Of a stretch of 64,000 nucleotides of DNA, positions 26,123 to 35,009 are shown piece by piece (position 1 is the stretch's first letter; the number at the start of each line of letters is the position of its first letter). The stretch covers positions 124,001-188,000 of the forward strand of contig CALOBC010000029.1 of the NCBI GenBank assembly GCA_942491145.1. The letters are read 5' to 3'. Under the pieces are notes generated by a model. That model ran no database searches. It was not told the origin of the DNA and was given only the letters and a program-made list of their open reading frames with translations. This stretch comes from CAXQUZ01 sp942491145 (GTDB lineage: Bacteria > Myxococcota_A > UBA796 > UBA2385). The position numbers were made by a program, and so were the translations under genes.

Positions 26123-26674
26123 ATGTCCACCAAGCCCCCAGTCCCCGACGGCTGCGACCTGCCCCGCGCCGCCACCGCGCTCCGCGAGAGCCTCGATGCT
26201 ATCGGCCTTCACGGCGACCCAGAGATGGACACCACCCCCGAGCGGGTCAGCCAGTTCCTGTCCGAGTTTCGGCCAGGGCCCCTTCCCCCCGTGACGCCGC
26301 TGGCCACCGTGTCCAGCAACCCCATCCTGATACGGGCAATACCGTACTACAGCTTGTGCGCCCACCACCTGCTGCCCTTCTTTGGACACTGCACCATCGT
26401 GTACTTACCGAACGGGGCCATTGCCGGCCTCGGCTGGTTTCCCCGCTTGCTGGAGGCCCTCGCACGGCGGCCCCAGCTCCAGGAACGCCTCGCCGAGAAC
26501 CTCGTCCAGGAGGTCTATCAGGCGCTCAATCCCACCGGTGTGGCCGTGTCGATCACCGCCCGCCAGATGTGTGTCGAGATGCGCGGGGCGCGGTCGCCTG
26601 GCACCTACGAGGTCACGGCCAGCGCTGGCGATGCCGCGCCCGACTTGCTCGCGATGCTCACCCGCCGCGGCTGA
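26123..26674 (+). CDS. folE: GTP cyclohydrolase I
   Basis: First enzyme of tetrahydrofolate synthesis, turning GTP into 7,8-dihydroneopterin triphosphate. The 183-residue protein is a little short but complete in the core. The zinc ligands are Cys79 and His82 in SLCAHHLLPFFG, and Cys150 in MCVEMRG. The usual CEHH is CAHH here. Other conserved segments are IAGL, RRPQLQERLAENL, and NPTGVAVSI. The N-terminus has the MDTTPERV helix with a conserved ThrProXArg. Start ATG 26123. No other folate gene is adjacent. It ends 16 bases before the convergent kinase gene. Confidence 0.93.
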   Translation: MSTKPPVPDGCDLPRAATALRESLDAIGLHGDPEMDTTPERVSQFLSEFRPGPLPPVTPLATVSSNPILIRAIPYYSLCAHHLLPFFGHCTIVYLPNGAIAGLGWFPRLLEALARRPQLQERLAENLVQEVYQALNPTGVAVSITARQMCVEMRGARSPGTYEVTASAGDAAPDLLAMLTRRG

Positions 26675-26690
26675 GGGTCAGCCCCACCGA

Positions 26691-28172
26691 TCAGCGCAGC
26701 TCATACAGGTTGATCGAGCGGCTGCCCTGGATCGGGATGCGACCGAGCAAGCGTGTGGGGCTGGACGTGTGGCGGGCGGCCACCTCGGTCAGCAACACCC
26801 GCCCCCGGTGGGCCGAGAAGTTCATCATCCAGCGGGCCAGATAAAACGGGCCGGCCAGCTCCCAGCCTTCGTCGGGGCGCCGAGTCTCGGGCAACACACG
26901 GGCCACCCCCGGCGCGAGCCCCGTGCTGAGCCGAAAGCCGCCGTCCTGAGCGGCTTGTTGCAGTGCCAGCGCCGTCGACACCGCCTTTGAGATCGACGAC
27001 CGCAGGCCACCCCGGGCGATCCACACCACCAGCAGCACACCCTCGGCCTTCTCCCAGACCTCACCACCCGCCTCGTCCACCAAGCGCATCCAGTCGTCGG
27101 TCAGCCGATCGAGGGACCGCCGGGGCGTCGCGATCGTGCGGGGGGGCGGCGCGGCCTCGACCGCCAACACCACCACCGCAGACGGCGGCACCTTGCGGTC
27201 GCGGGGTGGGCCTTCGGACGTGCCCCCCCGAGCTGCCGCCGAAGCCGCAGCGATCGCGGCCTTCACGTAGTCGGCCAGATCGTTGTTCGTGGCGCGGTGG
27301 CCCTCGCGGACCATCAGCCCCGACAGCACCTCGAGCATCTCACCGGCGGTCTGGAAGCGATCATCCGGACGACGGGCGAGCACCCGCAACAACATCGCTT
27401 CGAGGTCTTCGCTGATCTCGGCCCGGCGGGCCCGGGGAGATGGCACCTCGGCGCGCTTCACCCGATCGAGGGTCTGGTCCCGGTTGCGGCCCTTGAACAG
27501 CCGCGTGCCCGTCAGCATCTCGTAGAGCACGATCCCAAGGCTGAACAGATCCGTCCGGCGGTCGAGGGCCTCGCCGCCCACTTGCTCGGGGCTCATGTAG
27601 GCGTACTTGCCTCGGATGACCTGGTGCTTCGAGCTGGCTTGGAAGGCCGCCCGAGAGATGCCAAAGTCGGTGAGCTTGACCTCACCCGAGTAGGAGATGA
27701 GCACGTTCTGTGGCGAGATGTCGCAGTGCACAATGTGCAGCGGCACGCCTTCTTCGTCGGTGCGATCGTGGGCGAAGGCCATCGCCTTGAGCACCTCGGC
27801 GACCACAAACAGGGCCAGCCGCACCGGGAACGGCCCGAGCTTCGTCGCCCGGCTGAGCACGCGGGCAAGGTCGAGCCCGTGCACGTACTCCATCGCCATG
27901 TAGTACTGGCCCTGGACCTCACCGAGATCAAAGACTTGGACGATGTTGACGTGGTGCAGCTGGACCGCGATGCGCGCTTCGTCGATGAAGAGCTCGATGA
28001 ACTCATCATCTTCGGCAAGGGTCGCCAGCACCTTCTTGATGACCAGGATCTTCTCGAAGCCCGCCATGCCGTAGGCCCGGGCACGCCACACCTCGGCCAT
28101 ACCCCCCGTCGCAATGCGCTCAAGGAGGTGGTACTCGCCAAACACCTCTGGCCTTCGGCTATCGCTCACCAT
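26691..28172 (-). CDS. Ser/Thr protein kinase with degenerate cyclase-homology C-terminus
   Basis: A 493-residue cytosolic kinase. Visible residues are the Gly-rich loop (IATGGMAEV), Lys46, Glu65 of helix C, HCDISPQN with catalytic Asp151, DFG 169-171 and MSPEQ. HCD replaces HRD, making it a non-RD kinase. Residues about 330-490 follow the layout of a class III nucleotide cyclase: a VVVLAV strand, a Gly-Gly hairpin, VLLVVW, GLAPG and an ARWMMNF helix. The metal Asp residues are gone, so it is probably a binding or dimerisation module. ATG 28172 is used. The divergent neighbour carries intact cyclase domains, so the two are likely partners. Confidence 0.88.
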   Translation of the reverse strand: MVSDSRRPEVFGEYHLLERIATGGMAEVWRARAYGMAGFEKILVIKKVLATLAEDDEFIELFIDEARIAVQLHHVNIVQVFDLGEVQGQYYMAMEYVHGLDLARVLSRATKLGPFPVRLALFVVAEVLKAMAFAHDRTDEEGVPLHIVHCDISPQNVLISYSGEVKLTDFGISRAAFQASSKHQVIRGKYAYMSPEQVGGEALDRRTDLFSLGIVLYEMLTGTRLFKGRNRDQTLDRVKRAEVPSPRARRAEISEDLEAMLLRVLARRPDDRFQTAGEMLEVLSGLMVREGHRATNNDLADYVKAAIAAASAAARGGTSEGPPRDRKVPPSAVVVLAVEAAPPPRTIATPRRSLDRLTDDWMRLVDEAGGEVWEKAEGVLLVVWIARGGLRSSISKAVSTALALQQAAQDGGFRLSTGLAPGVARVLPETRRPDEGWELAGPFYLARWMMNFSAHRGRVLLTEVAARHTSSPTRLLGRIPIQGSRSINLYELR

Positions 28173-28337
28173 GCGCTCCAGGGCCGGTCTCCGCGAGTGT
28201 AGCCCGTGCGCCCCATGCCGCGCCTGCATGGCCGCCGAATCCGCGGTCCGCCGCTGTCTTCTCGATCCGCCTCACGCCGAGGTGCCGCGAGTCCGTTCCA
28301 CGGTTGGGCGGCCCGTCTGCCGCCCCGGCAGGACCCC

Positions 28338-31300
28338 ATGTCGACCTCGGCCCCAGATGACATCCTCGGCAGCTACCTGACAGCCTTGCTCGGCTGGCGG
28401 GGAGTCGGTCGACCTATCGGGGGGCCGCCGGGACACACGCCGGCACGGCGACGCTTGTACGGGACGGTGCTGTTCGCGGATCTCAGCGGCTTCACCGCCA
28501 TGACCGAGGCCTTGACCGCCGACCGCAGCTTCGGACCGGAGCGCATCTCCGGCGTGCTCAACGAACAGATGGGCTGCGTGGTCGGCGCGGTGCACGCCTG
28601 CGGGGGGGACATCATCAAGTTTGCGGGCGACGCAGTGCTTGCGTGCTGGCCGGCCACCGACCGATCGACCCGGGGCCTCGCGCTCACGGCGGCTGCGGCC
28701 TCCCGCTGCGGCCTCGAGATCATTGCCCGCCAGGGACGACTCGCCCCCATCCCGGGGGTGCCCGACCTCAACATGCGGGTGGGTGTCGAACTCGGCCTCC
28801 TCGAAGTGCTCCACCTGGGCAATGCCGAGATTCGGCGGGTGCTGCTCGTCACGGGCGCCAGCGTCGACGGCGCCACCGAAGCTTGCTCCCGTGCCGAGCC
28901 CGGCCAGCTGCGGGCAGGCACCCATGTGCGGGCCGCCCTGCACAACAACTCCACCATCGGCCCCGATGGCGAGACCATCCTCGACATCTCCCCGTCGCTG
29001 CGGGCGCTGCCGTTGCCCACCGCGCCGAAGCTCCCCTGGGACCCAACTTTCTCGTGCTACCTGCCGGCGTCCGTGCTTCACCGGGTCCGCAGCCGCCAAG
29101 GTCGCTGGATGTCGGAGCTGCGGGCCATCACCGCCGTGTTTGTGCGGCTGCCGGCCCTGCGCACGGGCGCGACCCCCGAGCGCATGAATGAGGTCTTCCA
29201 CGCCACGTGGCAGCCCATCCACCGCCACGGGGGCATCGTCAACAAGCTGAACATCGACGAAAAGGGTGCCACGGTGCTCGCGGTGTTTGGCCTGCCGCCG
29301 GAAGTGCACGAAGACGACGCCGTGCGGGCATGCCTCGCGGCCCAAGACGCGGTGAAGGCCCTGTCGGACATCGGAGCACGCGCCCAGGTCGGCATCGCCA
29401 CCGGCAAGGCCTTCTGCGGGGAGATCGGCGCGACCGACCGCCGGGAATACACCGTCATCGGCGACGCGGTGAACACCGCCGCACGGCTGATGCAGGCGGT
29501 CGCCCAGCAGGACGACGGCGAAGACGGTGCCACGGCCGTGCTTGTCGATGCCGCGACGGCCAACCGGTCCTCTCGGCGGCTACACCTCGACGCACGGCCG
29601 GCCCTGCGCCTCAAGGGAAAGAAGGCACCAGTCCAGGTCTTTGCCCCCACGACCGAGATCGGTCCGACCCCCCACCAGCGGGTGCAGCTCGTGGGCCGGG
29701 ATGCCGCGGTCCAGCAGATCGTCGCGGCTGGACGGCGCTTGCTCGACAACCACCAAGGCAGTGCGATCCTGGTGGCCGGTGGTGCGGGTCTCGGCAAGAC
29801 CGCCTTGGTCGACAGCGTGGCCGAGTGCATCGCCGCAGCCGGCTGCACCACCGTACACACCCGCGGGGAGCCCCTCGACCAGATCCAGCCGGGCCACAAC
29901 TGGGCACCGGTGCTGGCGCGCCTATACCCCCCATGCCCCGAGTCCGGTCGCCAGCTCATTGCCGATGCCGGCGCCGATGCAGGACTGCTCGACACCATCG
30001 CCGACTTGTTGCCCCCGGGCCTTGGACCCTTGCCGCCGGCCACCGACAGCCTCGCCGGCCATGCCCTGCGCACCCGCAAAGCCGAGGTCGTGGTCCGGCT
30101 GCTGCGCCACGCCACCAGCCGGCTGCCCTGCGCCGTCTTCCTCGAAGACGCCCACCTCCTCGACTCGTTGTCCCTCGACATCCTCGACGGCTTGTTGACC
30201 GCCGCGCTGCCGATGCTGCTGATTTTCACCAGCCGACCGCCGCCGGACGCCCCGGGGCACATCTGGTCACGGCTGCGGCGCGCGGCGATCCAGGTGCCGC
30301 TCTCCACCCTCGACCGCGAGGACGTGGCCCAGCTCACCGCCCAGCTTGTGGGCCTGCCGGGCCAGTCCCCGCCGGCCCCCCTCGTTGAGCTCATCTTCGA
30401 TCGCACCGGCGGCAACCCACTGTTTGTCACCGCCCTCGTCGAGGACCTCATCAACCGGGGCGCCGTCGAGGTGGTCGACGGCCGCACGGTGGTCAACCCG
30501 CAGGAGATGCAGGGAGACCTGGGCGGGCTGCCCGTGACCCTGGAGGCCATGCTGCTGTCGCGGCTTGATCGGCTCTCCACCGAGGCCCAGTTCACGGTGA
30601 AGATCGCCGCCGTGTTGGGCGCACGCTTCCGACGTCGGGACCTCGCGGTCGTGCACCCCCTCGTGGGCGCCGCCGACGAGCTCGAGCTGGACCTCGGCGA
30701 GATCGCCCGGATGAAGGTCGCGGAGCCGGAGCCGGGCACCCACGGCGAGGTCTGGCGCTTTCACCAAGTCCTGTTTCGGGACGCCATCTACGACATCCTG
30801 CCCTTGGCCCAGCGCCGAGAGCTGCACAGCCGGGCAGCGGGCCGGATGGTGAGCAAAGACTTCGAAAACACCGACTGGAAGGCCATTGCCAACCACGCCA
30901 TCGCCGCCGAAGAGCCCGTGACAGCGGTTCGGGCGCTGCTCACGGCGAGTCGCCAGGTGGGCCGAGATGGCCGCAACGCCGAGTCCATCGCCCTTGTCGA
31001 CAAAGCCGACCAGCTCTGCCAGGACTACAGCATCACACTGCCGGCGGCCGACCTGCGCAGCCGCCACGAGATCCTCTCCACCGCGCACCTCTCGGACGGA
31101 CGCCCGTCGGTCGCCCGGGTGCACCTCCAGTCCCTCCTGTCGGAGCTGGGCCAGCGTGCCATCCAGCGGGGGGTTCAGGGCCTCCTGTCGCTGTTCTGGT
31201 CCATTCGCATCCGCCCGCTGGGGTCCGCCCCCACGCAGACCGAGGCGGACACCGCCGCCGCCCAGGCCCACTTGCGCCTCGCTTGGCTGGAGCACCGCCA

Positions 31301-32324
31301 GGGCAATGACTTTGATGCCCTCGCCCACGCAGCACGGGCCGCTCGCTTGGCGCCTTCCGCATCCACCGCCGCCGGGGCTACCGCGCTCATCGACCGATTG
31401 CTCGTCGCGAATGGCTCCCGCCCGGTCAGTGAGGGTCCCCCGACCGAAGATGTCGTGTGGCACGTGGGTGTGACCCGGGCCGCCACCACCTTGGCGATGG
31501 CCCCGGACGAGACCGGCATCTCCGTCGCCACCGACCGGATGTACGCTTTGCTCCGCTCACGACAGACGCTCGCCGAGAGCCTCGGTCGGGAGCAGCTTCT
31601 CACCGACCTCGCCGTGGTGCACCTGCTCCGGTCAGAGCCCTACCGCATCCTCGATGACCTCCACGCCGCCGGCCACAAAACCGGCACCGGGGCCACGCAA
31701 GATACCCTCGGCTCCGGGGCTCTTGAGGCCGTGCGCACCATCGGCCTCGCCGCGTGTGGGTCGTCCTGGACCGTCGGCGACCTCAACAAGCTGGAGCGGG
31801 CGCTCTGCCGCAACCACGGGCCTGCGCGCGCCATCACCCTGCACGCTGCCCTTGCCCGGGCCGCTTGGCACCACGGCAAACCCCAAGACGCTCGCGAACA
31901 CATCCTTCAGGCCATCCAGTGCTGGCGGGCTGCCCCGACGATGCACCCCACCCCGGAGCTCATCCTCGCGGGCATCGCCATGTCGGACACGACGCTGGCT
32001 GCGCTGCGAGGCGGCGAGGACGGAGACGCGCCGGCCGAACAGACCGGCAAGCTGCTGCGCTGGCTGGCCCGGGGCAGTGCAGTGGCCGCACTGCTCTATC
32101 ACCAGCACGAGGCACTTCGGCACGCCACAGCAGGACGGACGCTGCGCGCAGCTTGGCACACCCACCGCGCACGCGCCCATGCGGAGACCTGGGGCATGCC
32201 GGCCGAGCGGGCGGACCCTGTGGTCATGCAGCCCCCTCACCGTCGTGTCGAGACCGGCCTGCTGACCAAGATCCCGGCGGTGGACAGACCCGCGACACTC
32301 ATCCCAGCCGAGGCCGCCAGCTGA
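28338..32324 (+). CDS. Soluble-adenylyl-cyclase-like protein: two cyclase domains, NTPase, helical repeats
   Basis: A 1328-residue cytosolic signalling protein. Cyclase domain 1 (about 38-220) has both metal Asp residues, Asp48 in FADLSGF and Asp98 in KFAGDAVLA, with substrate-contact Lys94. Domain 2 (about 250-440) has lost the first metal Asp (VFVRLP) but keeps NKLNIDEKG and GDAVNTAARLM, with EYTVIG at the adenine-site Thr position. An AAA/STAND-type NTPase follows, with Walker A GGAGLGKT near 480 and Walker B VFLEDAH near 600. The remaining 600 residues look like TPR-type helices. This is the order of human ADCY10. ATG 28338 is preceded by AGGA. Confidence 0.88.
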   Translation: MSTSAPDDILGSYLTALLGWRGVGRPIGGPPGHTPARRRLYGTVLFADLSGFTAMTEALTADRSFGPERISGVLNEQMGCVVGAVHACGGDIIKFAGDAVLACWPATDRSTRGLALTAAAASRCGLEIIARQGRLAPIPGVPDLNMRVGVELGLLEVLHLGNAEIRRVLLVTGASVDGATEACSRAEPGQLRAGTHVRAALHNNSTIGPDGETILDISPSLRALPLPTAPKLPWDPTFSCYLPASVLHRVRSRQGRWMSELRAITAVFVRLPALRTGATPERMNEVFHATWQPIHRHGGIVNKLNIDEKGATVLAVFGLPPEVHEDDAVRACLAAQDAVKALSDIGARAQVGIATGKAFCGEIGATDRREYTVIGDAVNTAARLMQAVAQQDDGEDGATAVLVDAATANRSSRRLHLDARPALRLKGKKAPVQVFAPTTEIGPTPHQRVQLVGRDAAVQQIVAAGRRLLDNHQGSAILVAGGAGLGKTALVDSVAECIAAAGCTTVHTRGEPLDQIQPGHNWAPVLARLYPPCPESGRQLIADAGADAGLLDTIADLLPPGLGPLPPATDSLAGHALRTRKAEVVVRLLRHATSRLPCAVFLEDAHLLDSLSLDILDGLLTAALPMLLIFTSRPPPDAPGHIWSRLRRAAIQVPLSTLDREDVAQLTAQLVGLPGQSPPAPLVELIFDRTGGNPLFVTALVEDLINRGAVEVVDGRTVVNPQEMQGDLGGLPVTLEAMLLSRLDRLSTEAQFTVKIAAVLGARFRRRDLAVVHPLVGAADELELDLGEIARMKVAEPEPGTHGEVWRFHQVLFRDAIYDILPLAQRRELHSRAAGRMVSKDFENTDWKAIANHAIAAEEPVTAVRALLTASRQVGRDGRNAESIALVDKADQLCQDYSITLPAADLRSRHEILSTAHLSDGRPSVARVHLQSLLSELGQRAIQRGVQGLLSLFWSIRIRPLGSAPTQTEADTAAAQAHLRLAWLEHRQGNDFDALAHAARAARLAPSASTAAGATALIDRLLVANGSRPVSEGPPTEDVVWHVGVTRAATTLAMAPDETGISVATDRMYALLRSRQTLAESLGREQLLTDLAVVHLLRSEPYRILDDLHAAGHKTGTGATQDTLGSGALEAVRTIGLAACGSSWTVGDLNKLERALCRNHGPARAITLHAALARAAWHHGKPQDAREHILQAIQCWRAAPTMHPTPELILAGIAMSDTTLAALRGGEDGDAPAEQTGKLLRWLARGSAVAALLYHQHEALRHATAGRTLRAAWHTHRARAHAETWGMPAERADPVVMQPPHRRVETGLLTKIPAVDRPATLIPAEAAS

Positions 32325-32439
32325 GGTTGCACAGCGGTCCGGTGCGGCGCTCCCGTGCGCCGGTTGCCACACCCCACCGCACACAGACAACTCAGCATGT
32401 GCACCAGCCCTTCACCTCCGATAGGGGTCGCTCGCGGAA

Positions 32440-32457
32440 TGAATGAACATTCATTCA
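32440..32457. promoter_or_regulatory. Predicted FadR-type (TetR family) operator
   Basis: TGAATGAA and TTCATTCA form a perfect 8-bp inverted repeat separated by CA, 18 bp in all. The Bacillus subtilis FadR consensus is TGAATGA-N-TA-N-TCATTCA, and this site fits it except that the central TA is CA. It lies 76 bases upstream of fadN, where binding would block transcription until a long-chain acyl-CoA releases the repressor. No tetR-type gene is in the window. The match is seen directly; the repressor is inference. Confidence 0.75.
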
Positions 32458-32533
32458 CCTCCCCGAGCTCCCGAACCCCTCCCTCCGCTAGGCCCCACAC
32501 GGCGCCACCGGGGGGCCACCCATCGGAGACGAG

Positions 32534-34969
32534 ATGGCTGTCGAGATCAACAAAGTCGCCGTACTGGGCGCCGGCGTCATGGGCCAGGGCATCGCTGCCC
32601 ACTTGGCCAACGCAGGCGTGCCCTCCGTCCTCTACGACATGATTCCCCGGGACCTCCCCGAGGGTGCCCCGCGGTCCAAGCTGGCCATCGACGGCCTCAA
32701 GAACGCGGTGAAGCTCAAGCCGGCCGCCTTCTTCGAGAAGGGCCTCGCCAGCCTCATCACGCCGGCCAACTACGACGATGACGGCGCCTTGCTCGCCGAG
32801 TGCGACCTCATCATCGAAGTGGTCGTCGAGCGCCTCGACATCAAGGCCCACGTCTACAAGTGGGTTGCCGAGAACCGCCGTGAGGGCAGCATTGTCGCGT
32901 CGAACACGTCCGGCTTGAAGCTGGTCGACATGGCGGCAACGATGCCCGCCGAGATGCGCCAGAACTTCCTGATCATGCACTTTTTCAACCCGGTCCGCTA
33001 CATGCGGCTGCTGGAGCTGGTGGCCGGTCCCGAGACCAGCCCCGAAGCGCTGAAGACCATCGCCGACTTTGGCGAAGGCAAGCTCGGCAAGGGCATTGTC
33101 TACGCCAAGGACACGCCGAATTTCGTGGCCAACCGGATCGGCACCTACGGCATCGTTAGCGTCTTCAAGCACATGGAGCGGCTGGAGATGTCGATCGAAG
33201 ATGTCGACACGGCATTCGGTCGTGCCGCCGGTCGCCCCAAGCTGGGTGTGTTTGGCCTCGCCGACCTCGTGGGCCTCGACACCATCGACCACGTGCTGGG
33301 CAATGTCCGCACCAATTGCCCCGACGACGACGAAGCCGACGCCCACGTGACGCCCGCTTGGTACAAGATGCTCCTCACCGAGGGCGTCTTGGGCAACAAG
33401 ACCGGCAAGGGCTTCTACCAGCGCACGAAGCAGCGCGACGAGAAGGGCCGCCGCATCACGCTGGCCCGCAACTGGAAGACCGGCGAGTACGCGCCCAAGG
33501 CCCGGCCCCGCTTCGACTCGGTCAAGCAAGCGCTGGCGTTCAAGGATGACTCCGCCGCCGCCGTGCGCGCCCTCATCCGTGGCGACGACAAGGCCGCTCA
33601 GCTCGTGTGGGCCGTCACCGCCGACTCGCTGATCTACACCGCCAAGCGGGTGCCCGAGATCGCCGACGACATCGTCAACATCGACCGTGGCATGCGCTGG
33701 GGCTTCAACTGGGACCTCGGCCCCTTCGAGTCCTGGGATGCCATCGGTGTGCGCGAGAGCGTCGACCGCATGAAGGCCGAAGGCCGCACCATTCCCGCTT
33801 GGGTTGAGGGCATGCTCGCCGCGGGCCGCGAGTCCTTCTACATGCTCGACGGCGGCGTGCGCACCTACTGGGACGGCGTCGCCGGCGAAGCCAAGCCGAT
33901 GCCCGACAGCGAGAGCTGGCTGTGGGTGGCCGACGTCAAGGCATCCAACGGCGTGGTCAAGAAGAACGACGCGGCATCCCTCGTGGACCTCGGCGACGGC
34001 TGCTTGTTGCTGGAGTTCACCAAGCCCGGCCAGTTCAATGCCCTCGAAGAAGGCATGTTCCAGGCCTACAACGACGCGCTCGACATGCTCGACAACGGCG
34101 ACTTCGCCGCACTGGTCGTCGGCAACCAGGGCAGCCCCAACGGCACCTTCCGCCCGTCGGTCGGTCCCAGCGGCCAAGCCTTCTGCGCCGGCGCCAACCT
34201 GATGATGGTGGGCATGGCCGCCATGCAGGGTGAGTGGGCCCAGGTCGAGCAGATGATCAAGGGCATGCAGGACGTGCTCAAGCGCGCCCAGTACAGCAAG
34301 GCGCCGGTCGTCACCGCACCCTACGCACTGACGCTGGGCGGCGGGCTCGAGGTCGCGATGCAGTCGGCCGCCACGGTCACCACCGGCGAGGTCTTCATGG
34401 GCTTGGTCGAAGCCGGCATGGGCCTGTTGCCCGCCGGTGGTGGCTGCAAGGAGATGCTCAAGCGCTACCTGGGCGACATCCCCAAGGCCGTCAACGTCGA
34501 CACCAACCCCTTCGTCCAGGCCGCGTTCCTGAACATGGGGCTCGCCAAGGTCTCGACCTCCGCCGAAGAAGCCCGTGGCATGCGCTACCTGCGCGACTCG
34601 GACAAGGTCGTGATGGACGCCGACCGCATCATCCACGAAGCCAAGCGCACGGCCCTCGGGCTCGCCGCGAGCGGCTGGGTTCCTCCCAAGGAGTCCACCT
34701 TCAAGGTGCCCGGAAGGAACGGCGTGGGGCCCATTCACATGCAGCTCAACGACTTCGTGTCCGGCGGCATGGCCTCTGAGCACGACGCCTTTGTTGCCCT
34801 CAAGATCGCCCATGTCCTGTGCGGCGGTGATGTGCCCAGCGGCGCCTTCGTCACCGAGCAGAGCATCCTCGACCTTGAGCGTGAGGGCTTCCTGAGCCTC
34901 CTCGGCACCGAGAAGACCCAGGCCCGCATCATGCACTTCATCTCCACCGGCAAGCCGCTCCGGAACTGA
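32534..34969 (+). CDS. fadN: 3-hydroxyacyl-CoA dehydrogenase / enoyl-CoA hydratase, FadN type
   Basis: Bifunctional beta-oxidation enzyme that hydrates enoyl-CoA and oxidises 3-hydroxyacyl-CoA with NAD. The 811-residue protein starts with the dehydrogenase: dinucleotide site VLGAGVMGQGIAAH (residues 10-23), SNTSGL, and HFFNPVRYM with the catalytic His. The crotonase-like hydratase domain is at the C-terminus (about 470-700), with QAFCAGANL and LTLGGGLEVAMQ. Dehydrogenase-first order is the FadN type, opposite to FadB/FadJ. ATG 32534 follows GGAGACGAG. A fadA thiolase gene follows after 40 bases, giving a complete beta-oxidation pair. A FadR-like operator precedes it. Confidence 0.95.
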   Translation: MAVEINKVAVLGAGVMGQGIAAHLANAGVPSVLYDMIPRDLPEGAPRSKLAIDGLKNAVKLKPAAFFEKGLASLITPANYDDDGALLAECDLIIEVVVERLDIKAHVYKWVAENRREGSIVASNTSGLKLVDMAATMPAEMRQNFLIMHFFNPVRYMRLLELVAGPETSPEALKTIADFGEGKLGKGIVYAKDTPNFVANRIGTYGIVSVFKHMERLEMSIEDVDTAFGRAAGRPKLGVFGLADLVGLDTIDHVLGNVRTNCPDDDEADAHVTPAWYKMLLTEGVLGNKTGKGFYQRTKQRDEKGRRITLARNWKTGEYAPKARPRFDSVKQALAFKDDSAAAVRALIRGDDKAAQLVWAVTADSLIYTAKRVPEIADDIVNIDRGMRWGFNWDLGPFESWDAIGVRESVDRMKAEGRTIPAWVEGMLAAGRESFYMLDGGVRTYWDGVAGEAKPMPDSESWLWVADVKASNGVVKKNDAASLVDLGDGCLLLEFTKPGQFNALEEGMFQAYNDALDMLDNGDFAALVVGNQGSPNGTFRPSVGPSGQAFCAGANLMMVGMAAMQGEWAQVEQMIKGMQDVLKRAQYSKAPVVTAPYALTLGGGLEVAMQSAATVTTGEVFMGLVEAGMGLLPAGGGCKEMLKRYLGDIPKAVNVDTNPFVQAAFLNMGLAKVSTSAEEARGMRYLRDSDKVVMDADRIIHEAKRTALGLAASGWVPPKESTFKVPGRNGVGPIHMQLNDFVSGGMASEHDAFVALKIAHVLCGGDVPSGAFVTEQSILDLEREGFLSLLGTEKTQARIMHFISTGKPLRN

Positions 34970-35009
34970 CCGGCGCGACCACACACCCCAAATCTCCAAG
35001 AGGAACACG

